DNA from: an uncultured Bacilli bacterium
GTDB lineage: Bacteria; Bacillota_I; Bacilli_A; RF39; UBA660
NCBI GenBank assembly: GCA_949425635.1
Contig: CASPWD010000001.1
Coordinates: forward strand, 1 to 64,000
Reading direction: 5' to 3'
DNA: 64,000 nt
The notes under the pieces are model-generated. The model worked only from the letters and a program-made list of their open reading frames with translations. It was not told the DNA's origin and searched no databases. The translations under genes and the position numbers were made by a program. Below are positions 57,251 to 64,000 of the stretch, in pieces. How positions within the stretch are numbered: the stretch's first letter is position 1; every line of letters begins with the position of its first letter.

Positions 57251-58561
57251 CTAAATTATTTTTCTATCTACTAGTTGAGTTCTCATCTTATCTGCATTAA
57301 TAAAATCTTTATTATTTCTATATTCTAACCATTTATTATAAATCTCTTTATCTTCATCACTCAATGTAACAAATTCATACTCTAAACCTAAAACATAGTT
57401 AACTAACATAATCTTATCATAAGTTTCTGTAAAGTCTTCTTTGCTTCTTATTTTATTATTTAATTCTTTAACTAAATCAAGCAAGTAAGTTATCAAATTA
57501 GATGTATTAAAGTCTTCATCCATTATTTCGTTTATCTTAGAATCTTTTTCTAACTTACCAACTTCTAATCCTCTAAGTTGAATTTCCAAATTAGCTTGTT
57601 TTAAAGCATTATAAACTTTATCATTTATTGTTCCACATTCTTTAAATAGTTGATCAGTAAAATCAAATGGTAATCTATAATTTGTTTTTAATATACTTAA
57701 TCTTATAACATTAGCAGGATGTTTTTCTAACAATTCATGAGCAGTAATAAAGTTACCTAAACTCTTACTCATCTTAACTCCATTAACCATTACATGACCA
57801 TTATGCATCCAGTAATTAGCTAAATTAGTTCCACATGCTGCTACACTTTGAGCCATCTCATTTTCATGATGTGGGAATTTTAAATCTACTCCCCCGCCGT
57901 GAATATCTATATTATCACCAAATAACTTATTAATCATAACAACACATTCAGTATGCCATCCAGGTCTTCCTTTACCCCATGGAGAATCCCAAGTAATGCC
58001 TTCTTTTGTTTTCTTCCATAATACAAAGTCATAAGGATTTTCTTTTGCTTCAGCTACTTCAATTCTATTACCAGCATTTAATTCTTCAACAACTTGTTTA
58101 CTAAGTTTACCATAGTCTTCAACTTTACCAACTCTAAAGTAAACATCATCACCACTTTGATAAGCATAACCCTTATCCATTAAAAGTTGAATATAATCAA
58201 TTATTTCTGGCATAGTTTCAGTAACTTTAGGTCTATAATCTATATCCAAGCAATTTAATGCCTTAACATCTTCCAAATATATTTTAATATATTTCTCAGT
58301 TAATTCTTTCTCAGTAACACCAAGTTCCATAGCTGCTTTAATAATCTTATCATCTACATCTGTAAAATTACTTGCATATGTAACTTTATAACCAGCATAT
58401 TTTAAATATCTATATACCATATCAAAGATAATAACGGGACACATATTTCCAACGTGAGCATAACTATATACAGTTGGTCCACAAACATACATATTAATTG
58501 CTCCGTCTTTCATAGTCTTAAATTCTTCCATTTTTCCACTTAAAGTATTAAAAATTTTCAT
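57251..58561 (-). CDS. cysS: Cysteinyl-tRNA synthetase
   Basis: 436 aa. Zn ligand Cys27 in CGPTVYSYAHVGN with the HIGH-like HVGN (36-39), KFPHHENE, and KMSKSLGN (about 264-271). Charges tRNA-Cys in the cytoplasm. The enzyme is shorter than the typical 460-470, with a trimmed C-terminal anticodon-binding part ending in a short helical domain. GGAGGGAT upstream of ATG. Confidence 0.97.
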   Translation of the reverse strand: MKIFNTLSGKMEEFKTMKDGAINMYVCGPTVYSYAHVGNMCPVIIFDMVYRYLKYAGYKVTYASNFTDVDDKIIKAAMELGVTEKELTEKYIKIYLEDVKALNCLDIDYRPKVTETMPEIIDYIQLLMDKGYAYQSGDDVYFRVGKVEDYGKLSKQVVEELNAGNRIEVAEAKENPYDFVLWKKTKEGITWDSPWGKGRPGWHTECVVMINKLFGDNIDIHGGGVDLKFPHHENEMAQSVAACGTNLANYWMHNGHVMVNGVKMSKSLGNFITAHELLEKHPANVIRLSILKTNYRLPFDFTDQLFKECGTINDKVYNALKQANLEIQLRGLEVGKLEKDSKINEIMDEDFNTSNLITYLLDLVKELNNKIRSKEDFTETYDKIMLVNYVLGLEYEFVTLSDEDKEIYNKWLEYRNNKDFINADKMRTQLVDRKII

Positions 58562-58664
58562 TATTATCCCTCCATTTAATATTAAGTGATTTTATTATAT
58601 CACAATTACCCTAATCCGTTAAAAAAATAGATAATAAACTTATTTATTTCTCTTTCTTACATTT

Positions 58665-58700
58665 GAAAAAACAATAACAAGTTTCTACTCGCTATTGTTT
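58665..58700 (-). terminator. Terminator of the Clp_N-like gene
   Basis: Thirteen pairs including G-U pairs (arms 58670-58682 and 58687-58699), four-base loop, six Ts on the minus strand. Confidence 0.7.
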
Positions 58701-58707
58701 AATTATC

Positions 58708-59064
58708 TCATCCATTAGCAATATTTCTATTTATCAGATCTAAATAAATCTTTTCTATATCTTCTCCACTACTAAGTAATATATTATAAGCAATACTATC
58801 TTCATCAGTTAAAATTCTTATCATAGCTTCTATATAATTATTACATTCATTTTTTATTTCTCGTAATATTGGAGTATATAATATATATTCACTTTCTTTA
58901 TATGAACTACCAATTATCTTCTTTATGTATTCAAAATAGGTATCATATGTAATATATTTATTACCTATATTCTTTAAATAAGCCAGCATAAAATGTTCAG
59001 TCCCTACATAAGGATGATGCAACTTTAACATTTCGGTCTCTGCTACTTTAAATAGTTCTTCCAT
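58708..59064 (-). CDS. Stand-alone Clp N-domain protein
   Basis: 118 aa. LHHPYVGTEHFMLAYLK (about 15-31) is the first Clp_N repeat signature (GHxxVGTEHLLLAL), and the second half (EDSIAYNILLSSGEDIEKIYLDL) resembles the second repeat. There is no ATPase domain. Clp_N domains bind adaptor proteins and substrates, so this could be a competitor or adaptor for ClpC or ClpB encoded elsewhere. Single small gene with its own terminator and GGTGAT site. Confidence 0.75.
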   Translation of the reverse strand: MEELFKVAETEMLKLHHPYVGTEHFMLAYLKNIGNKYITYDTYFEYIKKIIGSSYKESEYILYTPILREIKNECNNYIEAMIRILTDEDSIAYNILLSSGEDIEKIYLDLINRNIANG

Positions 59065-59089
59065 TATATCACCAATAAATTATATGCAT

Positions 59090-59125
59090 ATAAAAAGAAG
59101 TCTATACCTTTTTTAGACTTCTTTT
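59090..59125 (-). terminator. Terminator of the YfcC-like gene
   Basis: Twelve-pair stem AAAAGAAGTCTA/TAGACTTCTTTT and five Ts on the minus strand. Confidence 0.85.
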
Positions 59126-59132
59126 AAACTCA

Positions 59133-60548
59133 TTAAATGAATAATATTACAACAAATAAAATGACTACAGTTAATACAAAGGATAACATAAATTTCCAAA
59201 TATATTTTAACCATTCTTTATAAGGAATATCTAAATATGTTAAAAATGCCAATAACAAGAAACTTGTTGGTGCTACAACTGTTGCCATAGCTCCACCTAA
59301 TCTCCATAAGAATGAAGCTTCCCCAATGTTGTCAACAAAAGCATAAGCAATAAAGCTACCATGCATATCTCCAAACATTCCTAAACTTCCTACTAATACT
59401 TGCGTAATAAATCCCATTAATAATAGCAATAAAACATTACCAAATCCATCACCAAACATCCAATGAACAACTGTATTAGACCATGGGAAATTTCTAGCTA
59501 TTATTACTACTGAATAAGCAAGTACATATATGAAAACCACTTTTAGTATTCTTTTTGTTCCTCTACCAAAATAGGCCATAAATGTATTCATCTTCATTTT
59601 ATCAACTAAAGCTATTATAACAGTGAATATAATCATTATAAACATTGCAAACAATAATGCGTCATAAGCGCCAAATGCATGAGCTGTTACACCATATAAA
59701 GATGATAAAATATTTACATCGCCTATTGTTATTAAAGAACCTAATGTATTATGTAAATCATCAAAGAATGTTATTCCAAAACTTTCATTCCAAGATATAT
59801 AAGCTAAGAATATCAGTAATATTGAAATAACTCCTATAATTACTATTGGAACTATATTAGCTTTATATCTTTTCTTAACATCCGTTTCATCTAACAACTC
59901 AGGACAGAACATATCACTTTTTTGTTCATCCGCATCTGCATGATTATTCATATGTCTTATAGCAAACACATTATATAATACATACGCTACTACAAAAACA
60001 ACCAACTTAGCCCAAATAAAATCAGTAGGACTAACTCCAGTAATTGTATAAATTGTTCCTACACCATAAGTACCAACAGTAATTCCCAAAATACCTATAA
60101 GTGCTCCACCAAATCCTGCATTAAATGCCGTTAGTTTATCATATCTATTTCTCAAGAATACAGAAATAATAAATGGTGCTATACAAAATATAACTAATAC
60201 CTCATTACAAATAGATGCATATAATCCAGTAACCAAAGTAATAACAGCCATCGCCATATTTTCTTTGCCATCTATGAATTCTGCTGTTTTATCAACCAAC
60301 TTTCTATAAGACTTAGTCTGTGATAAAACTCCATAGCATCCTCCAATAACTAACAAATATAAGAAATCAACTTTCGAAATTATTGAAGAAAATACTACAG
60401 CTACAAAATCTATTAATCCTAATCTAACAAATCCACTTGATTCGTAAACTCCAAGATTAAAAGTTCCTGCTTCGATAATCCATGATAATACAAAGAAAAC
60501 AAGCAATATTATAAACATTAAAACTATTTTATCGTTTTTCTTTTTCAT
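59133..60548 (-). CDS. YfcC-family membrane transporter
   Basis: 471 aa with about 12 hydrophobic helices. The C-terminal VAPTSFLLLAFLTYLDIPYKEWLKYIWKF and the internal GSLGMFGDMHGSF match YfcC/C4-dicarboxylate anaerobic carrier-type proteins in the ion-transporter superfamily. Substrate could be basic amino acids or short-chain acids; not decidable here. A polar loop of 35 residues with His, Asp and Cys sits near the middle. GGAGG before ATG. Confidence 0.7.
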   Translation of the reverse strand: MKKKNDKIVLMFIILLVFFVLSWIIEAGTFNLGVYESSGFVRLGLIDFVAVVFSSIISKVDFLYLLVIGGCYGVLSQTKSYRKLVDKTAEFIDGKENMAMAVITLVTGLYASICNEVLVIFCIAPFIISVFLRNRYDKLTAFNAGFGGALIGILGITVGTYGVGTIYTITGVSPTDFIWAKLVVFVVAYVLYNVFAIRHMNNHADADEQKSDMFCPELLDETDVKKRYKANIVPIVIIGVISILLIFLAYISWNESFGITFFDDLHNTLGSLITIGDVNILSSLYGVTAHAFGAYDALLFAMFIMIIFTVIIALVDKMKMNTFMAYFGRGTKRILKVVFIYVLAYSVVIIARNFPWSNTVVHWMFGDGFGNVLLLLLMGFITQVLVGSLGMFGDMHGSFIAYAFVDNIGEASFLWRLGGAMATVVAPTSFLLLAFLTYLDIPYKEWLKYIWKFMLSFVLTVVILFVVILFI

Positions 60549-60618
60549 ACTCTAACCTCCTACAAAAAGTATATCACAAAAAAACAATAAGTATCTAAAA
60601 AAATAGTGAAAAAAGCCT

Positions 60619-60648
60619 CACAAAAAAACTAATCTTTTGATTAGTTTT
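60619..60648 (-). terminator. Terminator of the 60641 gene
   Basis: Ten-pair stem AAAACTAATC/GATTAGTTTT with a four-base loop and T run on the minus strand; the stop is in the stem. Confidence 0.8.
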
Positions 60649-61450
60649 CCATATACAATCCATCTGTACTTAAAATATTATAATCTCCACTCTTACTACG
60701 AATTGTTTTATTATACAATTCCTCATTACTTACATAACCTTGAACGTAAGAAGAGCCTTTAACAAAAGTCATCGGTGCAATAACATAACCTTTATAAGAA
60801 TTACTTACAATATTATCATCAGTTAATTTTAGATTAGTATACCTAACAGTAGCATATACTTCTATATTTATATCATCACCAACAAAAGTCTTTTTATAAA
60901 CATCATATAATTCATTTATTTTATCAAATTCTCTTGCATCTTCATCTTTATTTGTTAACAAATACATTCCAACATAAGTCCACTCCGATTTTTCAACATC
61001 TGACAAAATAAACTCGTTTAATTTACTCAAACTGCTTTTAGATTCAGAATGAAATATTTCTAAAGACTTTTCATCTATTTGTTTAATTTCAGTAACATAA
61101 GTATCTTTTTTCTCAGGAGCAACAGGCACTGTATCAAAAAATGTCTTATTAAAATTTCTACTAACCTCTAAAGCGCCACTAAAAAATAGAATTACTGCAA
61201 ATACAAATATAACGATAAAAATAGAGGCAATAGCTTTAATACCATCATTTTTCTTTTGTATCAAATTATAATACTCAGAAACAATTCTTTTATCTACATC
61301 ATTGTTATCACTCGTATTCTTTTCTATTTCTGCCTTATCTCTTTCAATAACATAACTCTTCTTACAATATTCACAAACAACCTCTTTGTCATCTTCATCA
61401 AATTTTAATCCAGCTCCACAATTTGGACATTTCTTTTCTATTAACCTCAT
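60641..61450 (-). CDS. Zinc-ribbon membrane protein, 269 aa
   Basis: ATG at 61450 follows AGGTGAG; the open frame extends 11 codons further without a site. N-terminal zinc ribbon CPNCGAGLKF...CEYCKKSY (about 7-33), charged linker, one TM helix (about 75-100) and an extracytoplasmic domain. Tandem paralogue of the next upstream gene, sharing MRLIEKKCPNCGA and an identical ribosome-site stretch. Function unknown. Confidence 0.7.
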   Translation of the reverse strand: MRLIEKKCPNCGAGLKFDEDDKEVVCEYCKKSYVIERDKAEIEKNTSDNNDVDKRIVSEYYNLIQKKNDGIKAIASIFIVIFVFAVILFFSGALEVSRNFNKTFFDTVPVAPEKKDTYVTEIKQIDEKSLEIFHSESKSSLSKLNEFILSDVEKSEWTYVGMYLLTNKDEDAREFDKINELYDVYKKTFVGDDINIEVYATVRYTNLKLTDDNIVSNSYKGYVIAPMTFVKGSSYVQGYVSNEELYNKTIRSKSGDYNILSTDGLYMEN

Positions 61451-61502
61451 AAACTCACCTATTCTAAATATATCATAATACAAACAATTTTTTTATTAAA
61501 AA

Positions 61503-61769
61503 CTATAGTACATTAGCCATTTTCAATATAACAAACAAAATCAAAGCTAGAACAATCAAGAAAAAAAAGAAAGATAATGCAGAAGAAATTATAAAATAAG
61601 AAGCAAATATTTTTCCGAAAGTTTCCACCTTAACTAAATCTATATTGTTATTATCCTCTTTCTTTATATCATAATTCATATTGCAATATTCACAATACAC
61701 TTTGTCATCATTTTCACTAAATGATAAAGCAGCTCCACAATTTGGACATCTCTTTTCTATTAATTTCAT
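61503..61769 (-). CDS. Zinc-ribbon membrane protein, 88 aa
   Basis: N-terminal zinc ribbon CPNCGAALSF...CEYCNMNY, a short charged linker, and a hydrophobic helical hairpin at the end. No outer domain. Short version of the 269-aa protein encoded next; the sequences around both starts (GAATAGGTGAGTTTATGA) are the same, showing duplication. Confidence 0.75.
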   Translation of the reverse strand: MKLIEKRCPNCGAALSFSENDDKVYCEYCNMNYDIKKEDNNNIDLVKVETFGKIFASYFIISSALSFFFFLIVLALILFVILKMANVL

Positions 61770-61805
61770 AAACTCACCTATTCTATTAACATTATATCAT
61801 AAGAA

Positions 61806-61836
61806 AAAAGTTAACTAAATTTCTTTAATTAACTCT
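61806..61836 (-). terminator. Weak terminator of lysS
   Basis: Short AGTTAA/TTAACT stem with a long loop, then TTTTTT on the minus strand. Low stability; tentative. Confidence 0.4.
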
Positions 61837-61848
61837 TTACATAATTTA

Positions 61849-63333
61849 CTAATTTCTTTCTTTCATAGTTGGGAATAATAATACATCACGAATAGATTCT
61901 TGTTCTAAGAACAGCATCATTAATCTATCGATTCCATATCCAATTCCTCCAGCAGGTGGCATACCATACTCTAATGCTTCAATGAAGTCCATATCTATAT
62001 CATTCGCTTCATCATTACCTAAATCTCTTTCAGCAAGTTGTGCTTCGAATCTCTCTAATTGATCAATAGGATCATTTAATTCAGTATAAGCATTAGCAAA
62101 TTCCTTACCGGCAATAAATAATTCAAATCTATCAACAAATCTAGGATCTTCTGGATTCTTTTTAGTTAATGGTGAAATCTCAAGTGGATGTCCATATAAG
62201 AAGGTTGGTTGAATTAATGTTTCTTCTACATATTTTTCAAAGAATAAATTAATAATATGACCAACTGACTTTTCATGTTCTTGTACTTCAATATGATGTT
62301 CTTCTGCTAATTTTAAAGCTTCTTCAACAGTCATTTCTTGTTTAAAATCAATACCAGTTTGTTCTTTAATAGCATCAGTCATACTAACTCTTCTCCATGG
62401 ACCTTCAAGATTGATTTCATATCCACCAAAGTTAAAGTTCATCTTACCCATTACATCACGTGCTATAGTTTGATACATTCCTTCAGTTAAATTCATCATA
62501 CCTTCTAAATCACTAAATGCCAAATAAGCTTCCATTAGAGTGAATTCTGGATTATGTTTAGGATCCATTCCTTCATTTCTAAATACTCTTCCTATTTCGT
62601 AAACAGCTTCCATTCCACCTACTAATAATCTTTTTAAAGGTAACTCTAAAGCAATACGTAAATACATATCTAAATCTTGAGTATTATGATGAGTAACAAA
62701 TGGACGAGCACTAGCTCCTGTTAACAATGTAGTTAAAATAGGAGTTTCAACTTCTGCAAATCCTTGACCATCCATATAATTTTGAATACATCTAATAATT
62801 TTAGGTCTTAAGAAAGCAACTCTTCTTGATTCATCATTCATTATTAAATCAACATAACGTCTTCTATATCTTTCTTCAATATCTGTTAAACCATGGAACT
62901 TTTCAGGAAGTGGTTTTAATGCCTTAACTAAGTGAGTATATTCTAAACACTTAATAGTAACTTCACCAGTCTTAGTTTTCATTACTTTACCACGAACACC
63001 AACTATATCACCAATATCGGCACTCTTAAATAATGTATAAGCTTCTTCTCCAATATCATTTATTGAAATATATATTTGAATAGAACCAGACTTATCTTTA
63101 ATTGTAAAGAATGAAGCTTTTCCCATTTTTCTTATAAACATAATTCTACCAGCAACAGTAGCTTCATCATCCATATTCTCAAAAGCATCATGTTCTACAT
63201 CAGCATACTTTTCTTTCAACTCTGCTGCATAAGCAGTTCTTTCGAATTTATGTCCGAAAGGATCCATTCCTAATTCTCTTATTTTTTCAGCTTTTTCTCT
63301 TCTTACCAATTCTTGTTCAGTAAATTCTCTCAT
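61849..63333 (-). CDS. lysS: Lysyl-tRNA synthetase, class II
   Basis: 494 aa. N-terminal OB-fold anticodon-binding domain (VAGRIMFIRKMGKASFFTIKD), then class II motifs: motif 1 around VETPIL, motif 2 FRNEGMDPKHNPEFTLMEAY, motif 3 GIGYGIDRLMMLF. Charges tRNA-Lys. Full family length. GGGAG site before ATG. Expression is under T-box control in the leader upstream. Confidence 0.97.
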   Translation of the reverse strand: MREFTEQELVRREKAEKIRELGMDPFGHKFERTAYAAELKEKYADVEHDAFENMDDEATVAGRIMFIRKMGKASFFTIKDKSGSIQIYISINDIGEEAYTLFKSADIGDIVGVRGKVMKTKTGEVTIKCLEYTHLVKALKPLPEKFHGLTDIEERYRRRYVDLIMNDESRRVAFLRPKIIRCIQNYMDGQGFAEVETPILTTLLTGASARPFVTHHNTQDLDMYLRIALELPLKRLLVGGMEAVYEIGRVFRNEGMDPKHNPEFTLMEAYLAFSDLEGMMNLTEGMYQTIARDVMGKMNFNFGGYEINLEGPWRRVSMTDAIKEQTGIDFKQEMTVEEALKLAEEHHIEVQEHEKSVGHIINLFFEKYVEETLIQPTFLYGHPLEISPLTKKNPEDPRFVDRFELFIAGKEFANAYTELNDPIDQLERFEAQLAERDLGNDEANDIDMDFIEALEYGMPPAGGIGYGIDRLMMLFLEQESIRDVLLFPTMKERN

Positions 63334-63349
63334 AATTATCTCCCTTTCT

Positions 63350-63572
63350 CTAATAAAAAAAGTTATAGACTAAAGGGACGAAGAATTCTTTCGCGGTACC
63401 ACCCTTCTTTAATCTATAACTTGATTATCTCTTTATTTATAACGGTAATTAACCGGGCCGAAGCCACTCAAAGGTTTTTATTCATATTAGGCTTATTACT
63501 AACTCCCACCAACGTTAGCTCTCTTTAAATAGTTTCCAATACTACTCGTCCTTCTCACTGATTTATGGACTT
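63350..63572 (-). promoter_or_regulatory. T-box leader (lysine) upstream of lysS
   Basis: The minus strand has the T-box core AGGGTGGTACCGCG (63392-63405 on plus), a terminator whose arms are 63407-63420 and 63362-63375 ending in seven Ts, and an upstream Stem I region with AGTAG and GGTGGGAGTTAG-type segments. A likely specifier AAA lies within the A-run at about 63475-63480, consistent with lysine. Uncharged tRNA-Lys should favour the antiterminator and switch on lysS. Confidence 0.88.
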
Positions 63573-63601
63573 AATATACAATAGTTTTTTTTGTTTGTCA
63601 A
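63573..63601 (-). promoter_or_regulatory. Promoter of the lysS T-box transcript
   Basis: Perfect -35 TTGACA (63596-63601) and -10 TATATT (63573-63578) on the minus strand with 17-bp spacing, just upstream of the T-box leader. Confidence 0.8.
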
Positions 63602-63610
63602 ATATTTACT

Positions 63611-64000
63611 TTAATTACAAGTATAACCTTGAATTTCCAATACTTCTCTTAACTCTGAAATCGTTATCTCTTGACCTGCATCAATTCCTATAAAGCTACC
63701 ATCTTCCATCTTAGTAATAAGTCTAATTCCACCATTAATACGTATAACTTGCATATATGGTTTAGACCTTTGAATCTCATTAATATAGCTTTGTATCTGT
63801 GACTGAGCTTCTTCTGGAAAAATCATATCAACAGTAAACTTCATATCCTTTATTTCTTTATCTTTAACTTTAATAACCAAATTAGAAGTTTTTTTCATAT
63901 CGGAAGAATCATCAATTGCTATACAAGTTAATTTTTTTGTACTAGTACATCCTGTCAAAAAGAACGTCATTATTAGTACTAAAACTATTCCTTTTTTTTT
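63611..64000 (-). CDS. Lipoprotein, DUF1307/YehR-like, cut by the window edge
   Basis: The frame is open to the last base. Reading past the internal ATG at 63970 adds ten codons (KKKGIVLVLI) that complete a signal peptide in front of MTFFLTGC, so the true start lies just beyond 64000 and ATG 63970 is internal. Lipobox LTGC. The mature part of about 110 residues has cysteines near each end and a YehR-type layout (LTCIAI...EIQGYTC). Function unknown; possibly a surface lipoprotein. Confidence 0.7.
   Translation of the reverse strand, partial: KKKGIVLVLIMTFFLTGCTSTKKLTCIAIDDSSDMKKTSNLVIKVKDKEIKDMKFTVDMIFPEEAQSQIQSYINEIQRSKPYMQVIRINGGIRLITKMEDGSFIGIDAGQEITISELREVLEIQGYTCN

Overview
The window is AT-rich DNA, very probably from a chromosome of a low-GC Gram-positive bacterium (Bacillota, class Bacilli; an uncultured Erysipelotrichia- or RF39-like gut lineage would fit). 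The evidence is strong Shine-Dalgarno sites, a T-box before lysS, a MurE with the DNPR motif typical of meso-diaminopimelate ligases, a lipoteichoic-acid-synthase-like protein, and many short U-tailed terminators. TGA is a normal stop here (for example the ATGA overlaps at 20120-20123, 13944-13947 and 52911-52914), so this is not a Mycoplasma-type code. I saw no rRNA, CRISPR array, transposase or integrase.

Layout. 1-7.5 kb: aquaporin, a CCA-adding-enzyme homologue with an altered active site, a DUF2157-like polytopic membrane protein, and a two-gene base-excision-repair operon. 7.5-11 kb: a minus-strand operon of a DUF2975 membrane protein, a YozG-like repressor, two tandem paralogous membrane proteins and two more membrane proteins. 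11-17 kb: MBL-fold hydrolase, cold-shock protein, a nucleotidyltransferase-like gene, a hypoxanthine-DNA-glycosylase-like gene, and tandem membrane-anchored XRE regulators, one interrupted by TGA. 17.8-20.9 kb: a three-gene NHEJ operon (Ku, LigD ligase, LigD phosphoesterase-polymerase). 21-27 kb: CDF transporter, queuosine-precursor pair (queF and transporter), tRNA-Gly, murE and an Fe-S HhH glycosylase. 27.4-31.6 kb: a cytosolic transglutaminase-like protein and a uraA-upp operon preceded by a translated, U-rich leader and terminator resembling pyrBI attenuation. 31.7-38.8 kb: lipoprotein, unknown 578-aa protein, asnB and LtaS-like genes. 38.9-49 kb: tex, a yihY / degenerate-GGDEF operon, an XRE regulator. 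46-51 kb: pcrA, a nucleotidyltransferase and ligA. 51-64 kb: a pair of proteins with mTERF-like helical repeats, YugP peptidase, cysS, an orphan Clp_N protein, a YfcC-like transporter, duplicated zinc-ribbon proteins, T-box-controlled lysS and a lipoprotein cut by the window edge.

Themes. DNA repair is dense: four glycosylase-like proteins, NHEJ, PcrA and LigA. Single-TM anchored proteins of unknown function are numerous. Several loci are tandem duplications (7.5-10 kb, 14 kb, 15-17 kb, 60-62 kb). The best candidates for something undescribed are the uracil-operon leader, the mTERF-like repeat pair, and the cytosolic transglutaminase-like protein. All product names rest on reading motifs by eye.
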